Position numbers and translations under genes: made by a program. Shown here in pieces: positions 18,898-27,393 of a stretch of DNA of 64,000 nucleotides. Origin of the DNA: Bradyrhizobium canariense (GTDB taxonomy: Bacteria; Pseudomonadota; Alphaproteobacteria; Rhizobiales; Xanthobacteraceae); assembly GCF_019402665.1 (NCBI RefSeq), contig NZ_VSST01000022.1, positions 1 to 64,000 of the forward strand, written 5' to 3'. Below the pieces are notes generated by a model that saw only the letters and a list, made by a program, of their open reading frames with translations, searched no databases and had not been told where the DNA came from. Position 1 is the stretch's first letter; each line of letters opens with the position of its first letter.

Positions 18898-20238
18898 TCA
18901 AGTTCGTCGCTCGTAAGCCCCCGCCGCGTTGATGTCCTTTCCGGTGTAATCGGTCATCATCGCGGTCGCGACCAGCGTCACGACCGCGCAAATCGCGATG
19001 TAGACCGCGATCGCGGTCGCCGAGTGGAACGTGCCGTACAGCCAGGTGGCGATCAGCGGTGCGGGGCCGCCGGCGATCACGGATGCGAGCTGATAGCCGA
19101 GCGAGGAGCCGCTGTAGCGCAGGCGTCCGGTGAAGCTCTCGGCGATCAAGGCGGCTTGCGGTCCATACTGCATGTCGTGCGGAATCAGCGACAGGATGAT
19201 CGCGAGGAAGATGATGGTCAGCGACCCCGTATTGAGCATGGCGAAATAGACGAAGCCGAAGATGCCCGTCACAGCAGCGCCGAGCATATACATGTTCTTG
19301 CGGCCGATCTGATCGGAGATATGTCCGCACAGCGGGATCGACACGAACGACAGCACCGAGGCCGAGAGCACCGCGGTCAGCAGGAAGTCGCGCGATACGT
19401 GCAGGGTGCCGATGCCATAGGAGAACACGAAGGCCGTGAAGATGTAGAACGGCGCCTGCTCCGACATGCGCGCAAACGCAGACAGTAGAATCTCCTTCGG
19501 GTATTCCCGGATCACCGTGAGCATCGGCGTGCGATCGACCTGGCGTTCGGCCACGAGCTTGGAGAACACCGGGGTTTCGAGAATGCCGAGCCTGATATAG
19601 AGGCCCACGCCGACTAGGATGATGCTGAGCGCGAAGGGAATACGCCAGCCCCATGCCAGGAACTGATCACCCGCCATCTGGCTGAACACCAGCACGGCAA
19701 GATTGGCGAGGAAAAGCCCGCAGGGCACACCGAACTGCGGCCATGATGCGATCAATCCACGGGATCGGTCGTTGCGCGCCCATTCCATCGACATCAGTAC
19801 CGAGCCGCCCCACTCACCACCGACGCCGACGCCCTGAATGAACCGCAGCACGGTCAGGATCACGGCGCCCCAAATACCGATGCTGGTATAGGTCGGCACC
19901 ACCGCCACCGCAGCGGTCGCCAGTCCCATCAAGAGCAACGTCGCGATCAGCGTGGATTTACGTCCGATGCGGTCGCCATAATGGCCAAAGATCGCCGCGC
20001 CGACGGGCCGCGCGGCGAATCCGACCGCGTAGATCGCAAACGCCTCCAGCGTGCCGACCCAGGGATCGGAGTGAGGAAAGAAGAGCTTTGCGAAAACCAG
20101 ACCCGTGACGGTGCTGTAAAGAAAGAAGTCATACCACTCGATCGCGGTCCCGATTGTGGAGGCGATCACGGCGCGGCGAAGCTGGCGCTGATGCTCGGGG
20201 GCAGTAAGTCGGGTGGCGTCGAGATCAAGGGTTGCCAT
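18898..20238 (-). CDS. MFS transporter of the metabolite:H+ symporter (MHS) type
   Basis: A 446-residue, twelve-helix transporter. It opens with RRAVIASTIGTAIEWYDFFLYSTVTGLVF, as in ProP/ShiA/citrate-type MHS symporters. It also has the family loop motif GHYGDRIGRKSTL, GVGVGGEWGGSVLMSMEW, and a second RIGRK-like loop (CGHISDQIGRKNMY). It imports a small metabolite, probably an organic acid or osmolyte, with protons. The substrate is not predictable. It stands alone and is followed by the shared terminator. Confidence 0.92.
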   Translation of the reverse strand: MATLDLDATRLTAPEHQRQLRRAVIASTIGTAIEWYDFFLYSTVTGLVFAKLFFPHSDPWVGTLEAFAIYAVGFAARPVGAAIFGHYGDRIGRKSTLIATLLLMGLATAAVAVVPTYTSIGIWGAVILTVLRFIQGVGVGGEWGGSVLMSMEWARNDRSRGLIASWPQFGVPCGLFLANLAVLVFSQMAGDQFLAWGWRIPFALSIILVGVGLYIRLGILETPVFSKLVAERQVDRTPMLTVIREYPKEILLSAFARMSEQAPFYIFTAFVFSYGIGTLHVSRDFLLTAVLSASVLSFVSIPLCGHISDQIGRKNMYMLGAAVTGIFGFVYFAMLNTGSLTIIFLAIILSLIPHDMQYGPQAALIAESFTGRLRYSGSSLGYQLASVIAGGPAPLIATWLYGTFHSATAIAVYIAICAVVTLVATAMMTDYTGKDINAAGAYERRT

Positions 20239-20383
20239 GGGAGCGCATCCTCAGATAGGCCCCCGCTTGCGTGTTTTCACCTGTTATTGTTGCCGACAAA
20301 ACGACGTTGGGTTCCAAGAGTTCCAACCGACGTGAAATGGGAGGCTAAAACTTTAGTCGGTCGATAAGCCCCGCGAGGGGGCA

Positions 20384-20890
20384 CTACCAAGCCTTCACCG
20401 GCCGATTGGCGTGGCTTGTCTGCGGCACACCGCGATTGAGCGACATGTGCGAATGCACGCAGAGCCAGCTATCGCCATGTCTTGAAAACACCATCGTGGC
20501 CCGACCGGGGCGTGGAAACGCGCTGCCGTCGGGATGATAGCCCGTGCTCGTCCATGGCACGATCACTGTCGCCATTGTGCCATCGGACGATGCCAGGATC
20601 GAGGCCTGGGCGATGACGAAACGGAAGTCGGACGTCTTCGGCCAGACGTTGTCCCATTGCGTGGTGACCCATTGGTCGAGGCCGGGAATGACGTCGTTGT
20701 GCGTGCCGAACGCCAGCACATCCGGATGGAAAAGCGGCCGCGCCGAAGCATAGTCGACCTCGCGGACATAGCCCGCGAAGGTCTCCAGCCAGTGGCGAAA
20801 GAACTGCGTGATCTCGGTATTCGCGGTCGGCAAGGAGGCCATCGCCTGCTCCATGTTCGGCAACTCAATCGCGGCAGTCTTTGTTGCCAT
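20384..20890 (-). CDS. SnoaL-like / NTF2-fold protein of unknown function
   Basis: A 168-residue protein matching the SnoaL_3/DUF4440 pattern. It has an N-terminal helix followed by DYASARPLFHPDVLAFGTHNDVIPGLD, a central ATVIVPWTSTGYHPDGSAFPRPGRATMVF sheet, and a closing SWLCVHSHMSLNRG strand. Such domains form cone-shaped pockets used as isomerases, dehydratases or ligand sensors. No catalytic residue can be assigned safely. There is no signal peptide, so it is probably cytoplasmic. It diverges from the truncated secreted-protein gene to its right. Confidence 0.8.
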   Translation of the reverse strand: MATKTAAIELPNMEQAMASLPTANTEITQFFRHWLETFAGYVREVDYASARPLFHPDVLAFGTHNDVIPGLDQWVTTQWDNVWPKTSDFRFVIAQASILASSDGTMATVIVPWTSTGYHPDGSAFPRPGRATMVFSRHGDSWLCVHSHMSLNRGVPQTSHANRPVKAW

Positions 20891-20973
20891 GAGGCGAACC
20901 GTCCAGCAAGGTATGTGGAGAGCACCGGTGGAGATCGATCCACGAACCGGGCCGATTTCATGGAGGCGGACTC

Positions 20974-21300
20974 ATGAGACGCCCTCTCCTGCTTGCGGCC
21001 ACGCTTATCGTCTCGTGCAACGTTGCCGGCGCGCAGTCTGGTCAGCCCTATGCTGGCCTTGAGCATCGGCCCATCAAGGCGCTGTCGCACCAGCAGATCG
21101 AGGATCTTCGAGCCGGACGTGGTATGGGTCTGGCGCTTGCCGCCGAGCTCAATGGATATCCCGGTCCGAGCCATGTTCTCGAGTTCGGTGATCGACTTGC
21201 TCCGAAGAACACAAGCACCGTCACTAAACGCGATCACCGCAATGCCGACAGCACGATGAGGCCGAGGATCACCGCCGTCAGCGAATATTTGAGTGTGTAG
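20974..21300 (+). pseudogene. Truncated gene for a small secreted protein
   Basis: The first 70 or so codons look genuine: a signal peptide ending AGAQS, then QPYAGLEHRPIKALSHQQIEDLRAGRGMGLALAAELNGYPGP. This resembles the N-terminus of a periplasmic protein family I have seen in Bradyrhizobium-type genomes. The frame then runs into low-quality sequence antisense to the 3' end of the lpxO remnant and stops at 21300. The C-terminal helical part is missing. A deletion joining this gene to lpxO is the simplest reading. It may still yield a short secreted peptide. Confidence 0.6.
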
Positions 21301-22162
21301 TAGACGTTGCGATTCCATTGCTTGACCTTGCGGCTCGCAAGATGGATCTCGTAGAGCTTGCCGAACACCTTGTTGAGCACGCCGACGCTCTCGCCGTCCA
21401 CGTTCTGGGTTGCAGAGGCCTTGACGATGTGGTGGCTGACCCAGCGGTTGATCGCGGTCATGAAGCCGTATTTCATCGGACGCTCGACGTCGCAGAACAG
21501 GATGATGCGGTTGACGTCGGTGGCATTCTCGGCGCTGTGGATGAAGGTCTCGTCGAACATGAAGGCCTCACGTCGCGCCAGACGCATTCGACGCCGTCGA
21601 CCAGGATGCGGCACTTGGTCGAGTTCGGCGTGACGAGGCCGAGGTGGTAGCGCAGCGAACCGGCGAAGGGATCGCGGTGGGCGCCGAGCTTGCCGCCCGG
21701 CGGCAGCATCGCAAACATCGCACCATGCACGCTCGGAATGGAGTTGAGCAACTCCACCGTCTTCGGGCACAGCGCGCGCGCCGAGGGCAGGAAGTCGTCG
21801 TACCATTTCAGGTAAAAGCGTTTCCAGCCGCTCTTGAAGAACGAGTAGAAGCCCCAATCGTTGTTCTTCGCCGCCGCGCGAATGAAGCCTTCGTCGAACA
21901 GGCGAACGGCCTCGTCGCGAATGGTCTCCCAATTTTCGCTGAGGGCTCTCAGCTCGGGAAACTGATCGACCGCGATCACCGGCTTGTTCGGCACCGCCGA
22001 GCCCGCGTACATCAGCACATTGTAGGGCGCGAGATAGGTGGAGTGGTCGCCAAGCTGGCGCGCGAAGCGCAGCCGCTGCTTGCCGCGGAAATGAACGTAG
22101 ATGGTCGATGCCGCCAGCACATAGAGAATGACGAGTTGCGGCGCAAAAAGCAGTTTTAACAT
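21234..22162 (-). pseudogene. lpxO: Frameshifted LpxO-type aspartyl/asparaginyl beta-hydroxylase
   Basis: Two frames together give one full-length Fe(II)/2-oxoglutarate lipid A hydroxylase. The first (22162 down to about 21572) begins with a membrane helix and carries LAPYNVLMYAGSAVPNKPVI, YSFFKSGWKRFYLKWYDDFLPSA and GKLGAHRDPFAGSLRYHLGL, including the iron-binding HxD. The second (about 21572 to 21234) continues with EAFMFDETFIHSAENATD, containing the distal histidine, and a C-terminal helix. One base is missing near 21571, where GACGTGAG stands for the expected GACGGTGAG. It would 2-hydroxylate a lipid A acyl chain if intact. A sequencing error cannot be excluded. Confidence 0.78.
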
Positions 22163-22393
22163 CTCCCCAATTCCCGGTGATTTAACCGGGGACGTGATCT
22201 ATCCCGGCGCGGCCCGAGTGGCAAGATATCGACATGCATCCTGGCTGCTCCGCAGGTTGTGATTGGCACGGCCCTGGGCGGGGCGGCGCACAAGTACAAA
22301 TCGAAGCCGCGCCCACCTCGATACCGGCGTTGCAGCCGGTTTCGGCCACGTAGTATCTTTGGGTTCCACAGGTTGGGAATCTGGAGTTGCGTC

Positions 22394-23021
22394 TTGGGGA
22401 TATGGCGGTCGTTGGCGGGCTTCGCCCTCGCGCTGTCTCTGCTTGGAATATCCGTACCCGCGAATGGCCAAGGCGTTCAGCCGCGGCCGCAGCAGGGCAA
22501 GACGCCAGATCCGGAGCTGCGCGGCCAATGGCTGCGGCAAGGACAGACATTCGCCTGCCGCGTCGAAACCAAGAAGGGCGCCGCCCCGCCGGATCCTGAT
22601 TTACTCAGCTTCGCCTGCCAGCGCATGGGCGCGCTGGGCGTCGGCATCTCGGAGGCGTCACTGAAGGCCGCGCTCGGCGAACCGCACCGCAAGCTGCCGC
22701 CGGCGAACAACGCAACGAACTATGTGTACTTCCTCGGCAAGGCCGATCAGTCTCCTTATCTCGCCGCAACCGTGAAGGCGAACCGCGTGATCGCGCTTCA
22801 GGTCAGCGGGCCGGCACCTGCCCCCGGCTACAGCTTCAACCACATCAATCTCGGCGACAGCACCGAGAAAACTGATGGCGCAGTTCGGCGGCCCCTTCCA
22901 TGTCGGGCCGAGCGGGCTGGAGAAGACCGAGCTCTGGACCTATCATCTATGGCCCTTCTCATTCGAAGTGCAGGCGGACCGCGTCACGTCAATCCGGATC
23001 AGCGATCCGACCGTCCAGTAA
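22394..23021 (+). pseudogene. Frameshifted gene for a secreted protein of unknown function
   Basis: The first frame has a signal-peptide-like stretch (LAGFALALSLLGISVPANGQG), then RGQWLRQGQTFACRVETKKG and GISEASLKAALGEPHRKLPP...NYVYFLGK. At about 22870 a run of four A residues shifts the frame. Reading GAGAAACTGATGG instead gives KLMAQFGGPFHVGPSGLEKTELWTYHLW...DPTVQ, ending at TAA 23019-23021. The parts join smoothly, so a single inserted A in the gene or in the data is likely. The start is unclear: TTG at 22394 is my best guess. I do not recognise a function. Confidence 0.55.
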
Positions 23022-23042
23022 ACAGATTGTACGAGGCCCTGG

Positions 23043-23198
23043 TCACTCCCGTGACAGGGCCTGGAGACCCTTGAAGGTCAGGCGCTTCGGGTCGGTGACG
23101 CCGGCGAGATACAGGCGGCGGATGAACGTGATCACGGCGTCGCGGTCGCAATCGGTCAACGCGACGACGGCGTCGACCGCGATTCTCTGGGCTTCCAT
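23043..23198 (-). CDS. Small 51-residue conserved-looking protein
   Basis: A short gene on the minus strand reading MEAQRIAVDAVVALTDC...GLQALSRE, preceded by a good Shine-Dalgarno sequence (GAGGTGAG) five bases before the ATG. The peptide is amphipathic, with no membrane segment, and is likely two or three helices. It includes a DPKRLTFKGLQAL tail. Codon use is GC-rich at third positions, like the real genes nearby. Its end abuts the stop of the frameshifted secreted-protein gene on the opposite strand. The function is unknown. Confidence 0.6.
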   Translation of the reverse strand: MEAQRIAVDAVVALTDCDRDAVITFIRRLYLAGVTDPKRLTFKGLQALSRE

Positions 23199-23343
23199 TG
23201 GGCTCACCTCGGCCTTGCAAGTAACCCCGGCCGAGACAGGCTAGGACTCCGCGGTTAATCCGGCGTTAACCGTTCGGGCAACATGGCCGATTCACCCGAG
23301 CGGCCGTATACGCAAAACAACGCATTGCCTGGGGTGCAGCGGC

Positions 23344-23520
23344 TCACCGGGCAGTGATGCTGTTCTTGAGCTGGGCAAACAGCTTCTTCAGCCGCGGCAC
23401 CGCAAAGTCCGCGAAGGTCCGGACCTTCGGCACCGAGAGCCGGCCCTGCGGACAGATCAAATGCGCGGGCATCTCGGGATTCCTCGCCGGCCAGCACGAT
23501 CTCAAGCTCGCCGTGCTTGG
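23344..23520 (-). pseudogene. 3' remnant of a LysR-family regulator gene
   Basis: The last 45 or so codons match only the C-terminal end of LysR-type effector domains: an HLICPQGRLSVPKVRTFADFAVPRLKKLF pattern, where intact proteins read (I/L)YP..R..S.KVRAF.DF. Nothing upstream restores the HTH or the rest of the effector fold. It is a deletion remnant in a region full of broken genes. Confidence 0.6.
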
Positions 23521-24235
23521 CAAAGCGACCGCGCGGACGCCCAATTCACCAATTCCATGGCGCCCGGTGATCTGCCTTTGTCGCGAGGGAATTGGCTTCA
23601 CACCGCTGGACCATGACCAAGAGACGCCTCGCAAGCCTCAACAAAAACTGCGATGTGAATCGGTAATTAGGTTGTAAGCGTAGCCGAAGATTTCTAGTCC
23701 ATGACGAGTGCGCCAATGGCTAGCCTACGAGAGGATGCATCGTCTCTTACATCCCCTCCGAAATAGGTGGTGAGATTATGATCCGAACGTTTGGGGTAGA
23801 TCGCGGCAGACCCTGCCCAATTGGGGTGCGATATCCCGATCAACTGATGGTACTGTTTCTCAAAGCCGGGAATGACTTTTTCCATCCTCCATAAACGTAA
23901 GCACGTTGATGGACTCAGGCATCTCTGGGAAGATGCTTTTTTTGCCCACAGCCCTCCACGCCGGTCGTAGAGCTCGCGATGCCCTTGCCAGACCGAATGT
24001 GTTCTTCAACGAAAAGCACCCATGTCTATGATGGTCGGCAGACTTTGTGAGAGCAGCCGGATGTTCTCCTTTGCATCTGCGAGCGACGGAGATGCTGACA
24101 TTTCCTCTTTCCTTGCGTCGCGCCATGCCTCAATCGCCATGATTGAGCAACCGGAGGGCGAGTGCAAGAACGTTATTTTTTCTGACGCTGGGTAATTGGA
24201 TTGGTGGCCGGTCTAACGGTGGCAGCACCTTACCC
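23521..24235. other. 715 bp without a recognisable gene
   Basis: This stretch has lower GC than its surroundings. It holds two short minus-strand frames that I cannot identify: 24126-23860 (88 codons) and 23885-23694 (63 codons, containing GFEKQYHQLIGISHPNWAGSAAIYPKRSDHNL). Their near-contact and similar tone suggest one decayed gene, but I see no domain. No RNA structure or repeat was evident. Confidence 0.35.
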
Positions 24236-24676
24236 TCATGTGGCCGGCGTTCGTCGAGGTAGCGCCTGTGCTAGGCGCCGAGCGGGTATGAGGCCTACAT
24301 CTGTCAAGAATTTGAGATGAGTCGCCGCCTGGTCCGAGTCATAGGTTCTTACTTCAAGGATCAGTGTGCTTTCAGTCTTGAGCGCTTCGAGTCGTGCATC
24401 AGCTTCCGCCTGATGTCGAGCCTGTTGTTGCGCATTTTCCGCTTTCCGAGTTTCCAGCTGTTTTTGGTGGGAGGAGACTATGTAGCTGATTGTACCCGAG
24501 TTCGGTGTCACGAGGGCCGCGATCACTCCAGATATCACGACCGGGTTCGAAAGCACGGCGATGGCGGGCCTAGTCCTGTCTGCCAAGTCCAAGCGTTTGC
24601 TCTCGGGGTCGAGCTTCGCAACTTCGAGCTGAACATTCTTGTGTTCGGCCTCGATTTCCTCAACAGTCGATGGCAT
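24236..24676 (-). CDS. Membrane-anchored coiled-coil protein of unknown function
   Basis: About 146 residues from MPSTVEEIEAEH. An N-terminal charged helix is followed by one hydrophobic segment (AIAVLSNPVVISGVIAALV), then a glutamine- and glutamate-rich coiled coil (QKQLETRKAENAQQQARHQAEADARLEALKTES). The end is YDSDQAATHLKFLTDVGLIPA, a pattern seen in other small anchored proteins. A longer frame reaches 24760, but the ATG at 24676 gives a cleaner start. It is probably an inner-membrane protein. It has no functional neighbours, and its low-GC setting suggests accessory DNA. Confidence 0.55.
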   Translation of the reverse strand: MPSTVEEIEAEHKNVQLEVAKLDPESKRLDLADRTRPAIAVLSNPVVISGVIAALVTPNSGTISYIVSSHQKQLETRKAENAQQQARHQAEADARLEALKTESTLILEVRTYDSDQAATHLKFLTDVGLIPARRLAQALPRRTPAT

Positions 24677-24963
24677 AGCCGATTTCCTCCGCATCAAGCC
24701 AAGACCGGTCCGACAGAGTGCGGATTGTTTTGCGGCCGGCGGCTGACGGCAAGCTGGCATTGCCGGTGGATTGACGCGTTTGATCCTTTGACCCGCCGGG
24801 ATTCAGGAGCTGGCTCGGGTGTGCGCGCAACTTCGCCTATCGGCGTCACAGATCGCCATCTTTGCGCAGCCGTTCAAGTTTTGATCGCACTCGAGCGAGC
24901 ACCTGGTTTATCTTGGTTGCATAGGCTCGAGGAACGATGGTTCACCCGTTGCGTTGAGACAAC

Positions 24964-25533
24964 GTGAGATGGTTCTTTTATGCCATAGCCGCCCTGGCAA
25001 TCTGCCTGGCGATCTATGCGGGCTCGGCGTTTGCTTCTTTGGCTAGCCTAGTCGTGGCTGTTCGCCGTGGGGACGCCGAACATGTCGTGGCCCGCACAGA
25101 TTTACCCCGGGTGCGCCATGCTATGGTCGATCAACTCATTGATGCGTATCTCCGCCGGCTGGGGCGTCAGCGGCCGGTAAAGCCGTTCGAGCGGCTCGCA
25201 ATCAACACGTTCGGCGCCAGCATCGCTGACGAGCTGGCGGGTAAGCTGATGACCCGCGAAAATATTGCGGCGCTACTTCAAACAGGTGCAGTACGAGGCG
25301 ATGCCGAGATCGGCGCCATACCACCTCTAGCAAATGTCGATTTGTCAAACGTCGCGACTTACATGGGTCGAATCGTGCCGATCAAGCCGGTCGAGTTCTC
25401 ATTGCGGCTCGGCTCCGAGGAAGATGCCGGAAGCATAAGCATGCATTTCAGCGGCGACGGCTGGAAACTCTCAGCCATAAACCTGCCTGCCCGCATGCTG
25501 TCCAAGCTCGTAGAGCGATTGCCGACGCGCTAG
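24964..25533 (+). CDS. DUF2939 family protein
   Basis: 189 residues from a GTG start. An N-terminal signal or anchor helix (WFFYAIAALAICLAIYAGSAFASLASLV) is followed by RRGDAEHVVARTDLPRVRHAMVDQLIDAYL, matching the DUF2939 opening with its conserved D-x-x-x-VR pattern. A C-terminal sheet region ends FSGDGWKLSAINLP. These are small exported or membrane-tethered proteins of unknown role in Proteobacteria. It looks intact although surrounded by decay. Confidence 0.8.
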   Translation: MRWFFYAIAALAICLAIYAGSAFASLASLVVAVRRGDAEHVVARTDLPRVRHAMVDQLIDAYLRRLGRQRPVKPFERLAINTFGASIADELAGKLMTRENIAALLQTGAVRGDAEIGAIPPLANVDLSNVATYMGRIVPIKPVEFSLRLGSEEDAGSISMHFSGDGWKLSAINLPARMLSKLVERLPTR

Positions 25534-25611
25534 AATCGAGTGTTGGTTTGCCGCGCTAATCGGCGGCAGCCCAACGCCGCCGGCTGGACCATCGCCTACG
25601 TCCTTTCAGGG

Positions 25612-25713
25612 CTAGAAGATCAGCCCGGATCGCAGCGCAAACCACACGATGAAGGCCAGCACCATCGCAAAGAGCGTCCCGACGGCCAGCAGCTTCGTGA
25701 TGATCTCGGCCAT
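25612..25713 (-). CDS. Possible 33-residue single-pass membrane peptide
   Basis: From the ATG at 25713 the frame reads MAEIITKLLAVGTLFAMVLAFIVWFALRSGLIF, one long hydrophobic helix with a short charged start. GAGGAG lies right before the ATG, which is too close to be ideal. An in-frame upstream ATG at 25794 would give 60 residues. The composition is convincing for a small membrane protein, but there is no other support. Confidence 0.35.
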   Translation of the reverse strand: MAEIITKLLAVGTLFAMVLAFIVWFALRSGLIF

Positions 25714-25829
25714 CTCCTCGGATTGGGCTCTCTCATTTCGCTTCCTCCGCGGCCATTCCCAGGCGCTTCCCAGTTGCAAATCTCTGGGAAGCAAATGAGC
25801 GGAAGGTGAGACTAAGTTTTTGATTTTGT

Positions 25830-25877
25830 TGGTGAGCGCGCTGGGGCTCGAACCCAGGACACCCCTGACTAAAAGTT
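25830..25877 (-). tRNA. 3' fragment of a tRNA-Lys-like gene (integration scar)
   Basis: Read on the minus strand, this is an anticodon loop CTTTTAG (anticodon UUU) with the 3' anticodon stem strand TCAGG. A perfect T-arm CTGGG-TTCGAGC-CCCAG follows, then the acceptor strand CGCGCTC, discriminator A and an encoded CCA. The 5' half is missing: sequence before the anticodon loop no longer pairs. Such a 3' end beside an integrase remnant is what an integrated element leaves at an att site. It is not a functional tRNA. Confidence 0.7.
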
Positions 25878-26042
25878 ATATCTGACCTCGATTTGTAACT
25901 GACTCCGAGATCTGCACAATCTCGCAAGTAGCTGATTTGCAGGGATTTTTAGATTTACGTTGCTATCCCTGAGTATCCACGTGCAACCCGATTTTCGTTG
26001 CACGCGTTGCATCAGCGTTGCACGGGCAGAGGACCATAAAGC

Positions 26043-26701
26043 GTGAAGGCGAAGATCACCAAGAACCGCGGTCGCTAACTTCCGCCGGGCGAGTTCATCA
26101 GCGATACCGAGATCAAAGGCTTCATTGCACGGCCTTTGCCGATTGGCACCGTAACGTTTGGCTACCAATACACGGCACGGGGAGAAACGCGGCGTTGGTT
26201 CAAGCTTGGCCTTTACGGCTCGCTGACCGTTGCGGAGGCCCGCACAGCTGCCAAGATCAAGGCCGGAGATGTCGCCGGTGATGGCAATCCCGCCGCCGAG
26301 GTAGAGATCGCGGTGCGCGGTCCACCAACACCGTTCGCTTCGTCGACGAGGAATGGGACGAGAAGTACGCGGCAGTTGCCAGGGAGGGGAAACCACCCAG
26401 GAGCCGCAAGGCCATCTCGGGCATCTTCAGCCGGCACATATTGCCGGAGATCGGCGACATTCCGGTCTATGACCTGACCCGCACCGCGAAGACGACCGGC
26501 AGCATCACTGACATTCTCGACAAGGTGAAGGCGAACGGCGGCGCCAAGGGCGGCCTTCCGATGGCCAACCGCGTTCACAGCCACCTCAAGACAGTACTCA
26601 GGTGGTGGACAGATCGGGACGAGAAATTCGCCACGCAACCGATGCCGAGCAAGAAACGCCGGGGGCAAGGAAAAGAGCCGGGAGCGATTCCTTCCGTTTG
26701 A
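26043..26701 (+). pseudogene. Broken tyrosine recombinase (phage/island integrase)
   Basis: It begins 166 bp from the tRNA fragment. The first frame (GTG at 26043) has a stop at codon 12, then reads EFISDTEIKGFIARPLP...GYQYTARGETRRWFKLGLYGSLTVAEARTAAKI, the arm-binding domain of P4-type integrases. A second frame continues after about 26320 with EWDEKYAAVAREGKPPRSRKAISGIFSRHILPEIGDIPVYDLTR and LKTVLRWW, the core-binding domain. The catalytic domain with its R-H-R-Y residues is absent. It therefore has at least one nonsense codon, one frameshift and a C-terminal truncation. Confidence 0.8.
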
Positions 26702-27393
26702 CGCTCCGGCGCGGCCAAACCCGCGCTCAGCGCCCGCATGATGCCGATCCGCGCGGACATCGTTGGCCCACTGCCACCTGCCACTCCGGCCGATGTTGGG
26801 TCGCCCGCGGCAGCGGCGAGATGTATTGTCCGGGTCCCCTAGGATCACCAGATTCTGGCCAGCCGCAGGATGATTGGGTCGCCGAAAAGTCAGCCCTAGC
26901 CTCGTTCGGTCATTCGTTGCGCAAGTTCCCGTCCGGAAAACTACTGCCAATGTTGGGAAACGAACAGAACGGCGCTCCGAGCTGTGAGTAAGCTCGGAGC
27001 TGCTTGAGCTTCCCCAAGGTCCAACCACCCCACGGTCCCGGCCTCCAACGCCCACCTACGAAACCCCACGGCCGGGGCCGTTTTCCCCGCTATCGGCCTG
27101 CAAACAACGGCGGCTCATTCCAATTGAAGTCCGGCCTGACCTCGGGCCGCGCCTGTCGCAGGAGTACAGACGAAGCGCAGTTCAAGTGATGACGCGACGA
27201 ACGCCAAAAGGCAAACCATGGCAGCTGATACTACGCGCGCTCACCACGGGTCCTGGACTGATCGACGGCGGTGCACTGAGCCATCGCCGCGTCGGCTATA
27301 TGGTCCCTACGAACAATAGACCTACTTCATAACGCTGCTATATAGCCTAGCATTAAGAACATCACGTCGTTTCGACTAATACGCCCATGAGCA
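26702..27393. other. 692 bp without a recognisable gene
   Basis: No protein frame here looks coding. It contains a perfect 10-bp hairpin at 26974-27000 and a weaker GC hairpin followed by TTTT at 27068-27084. A 12-bp copy of the tRNA acceptor end, GCGCGCTCACCA, lies at 27235-27246 in the opposite orientation to the tRNA fragment. It is probably the decayed interior of the integrated element. Confidence 0.4.
26974..27000. repeat. Perfect 10-bp inverted repeat
   Basis: GCTCCGAGCT and AGCTCGGAGC flank a 7-nt GTGAGTA loop. There is no T-run on either side, so terminator function is doubtful. It may be a recombination or protein-binding site left by the element. Confidence 0.5.

Noticed and set aside
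25830..25877. Functional tRNA-Lys gene
   Set aside because: The acceptor 5' strand, D-arm and 5' anticodon strand are missing.
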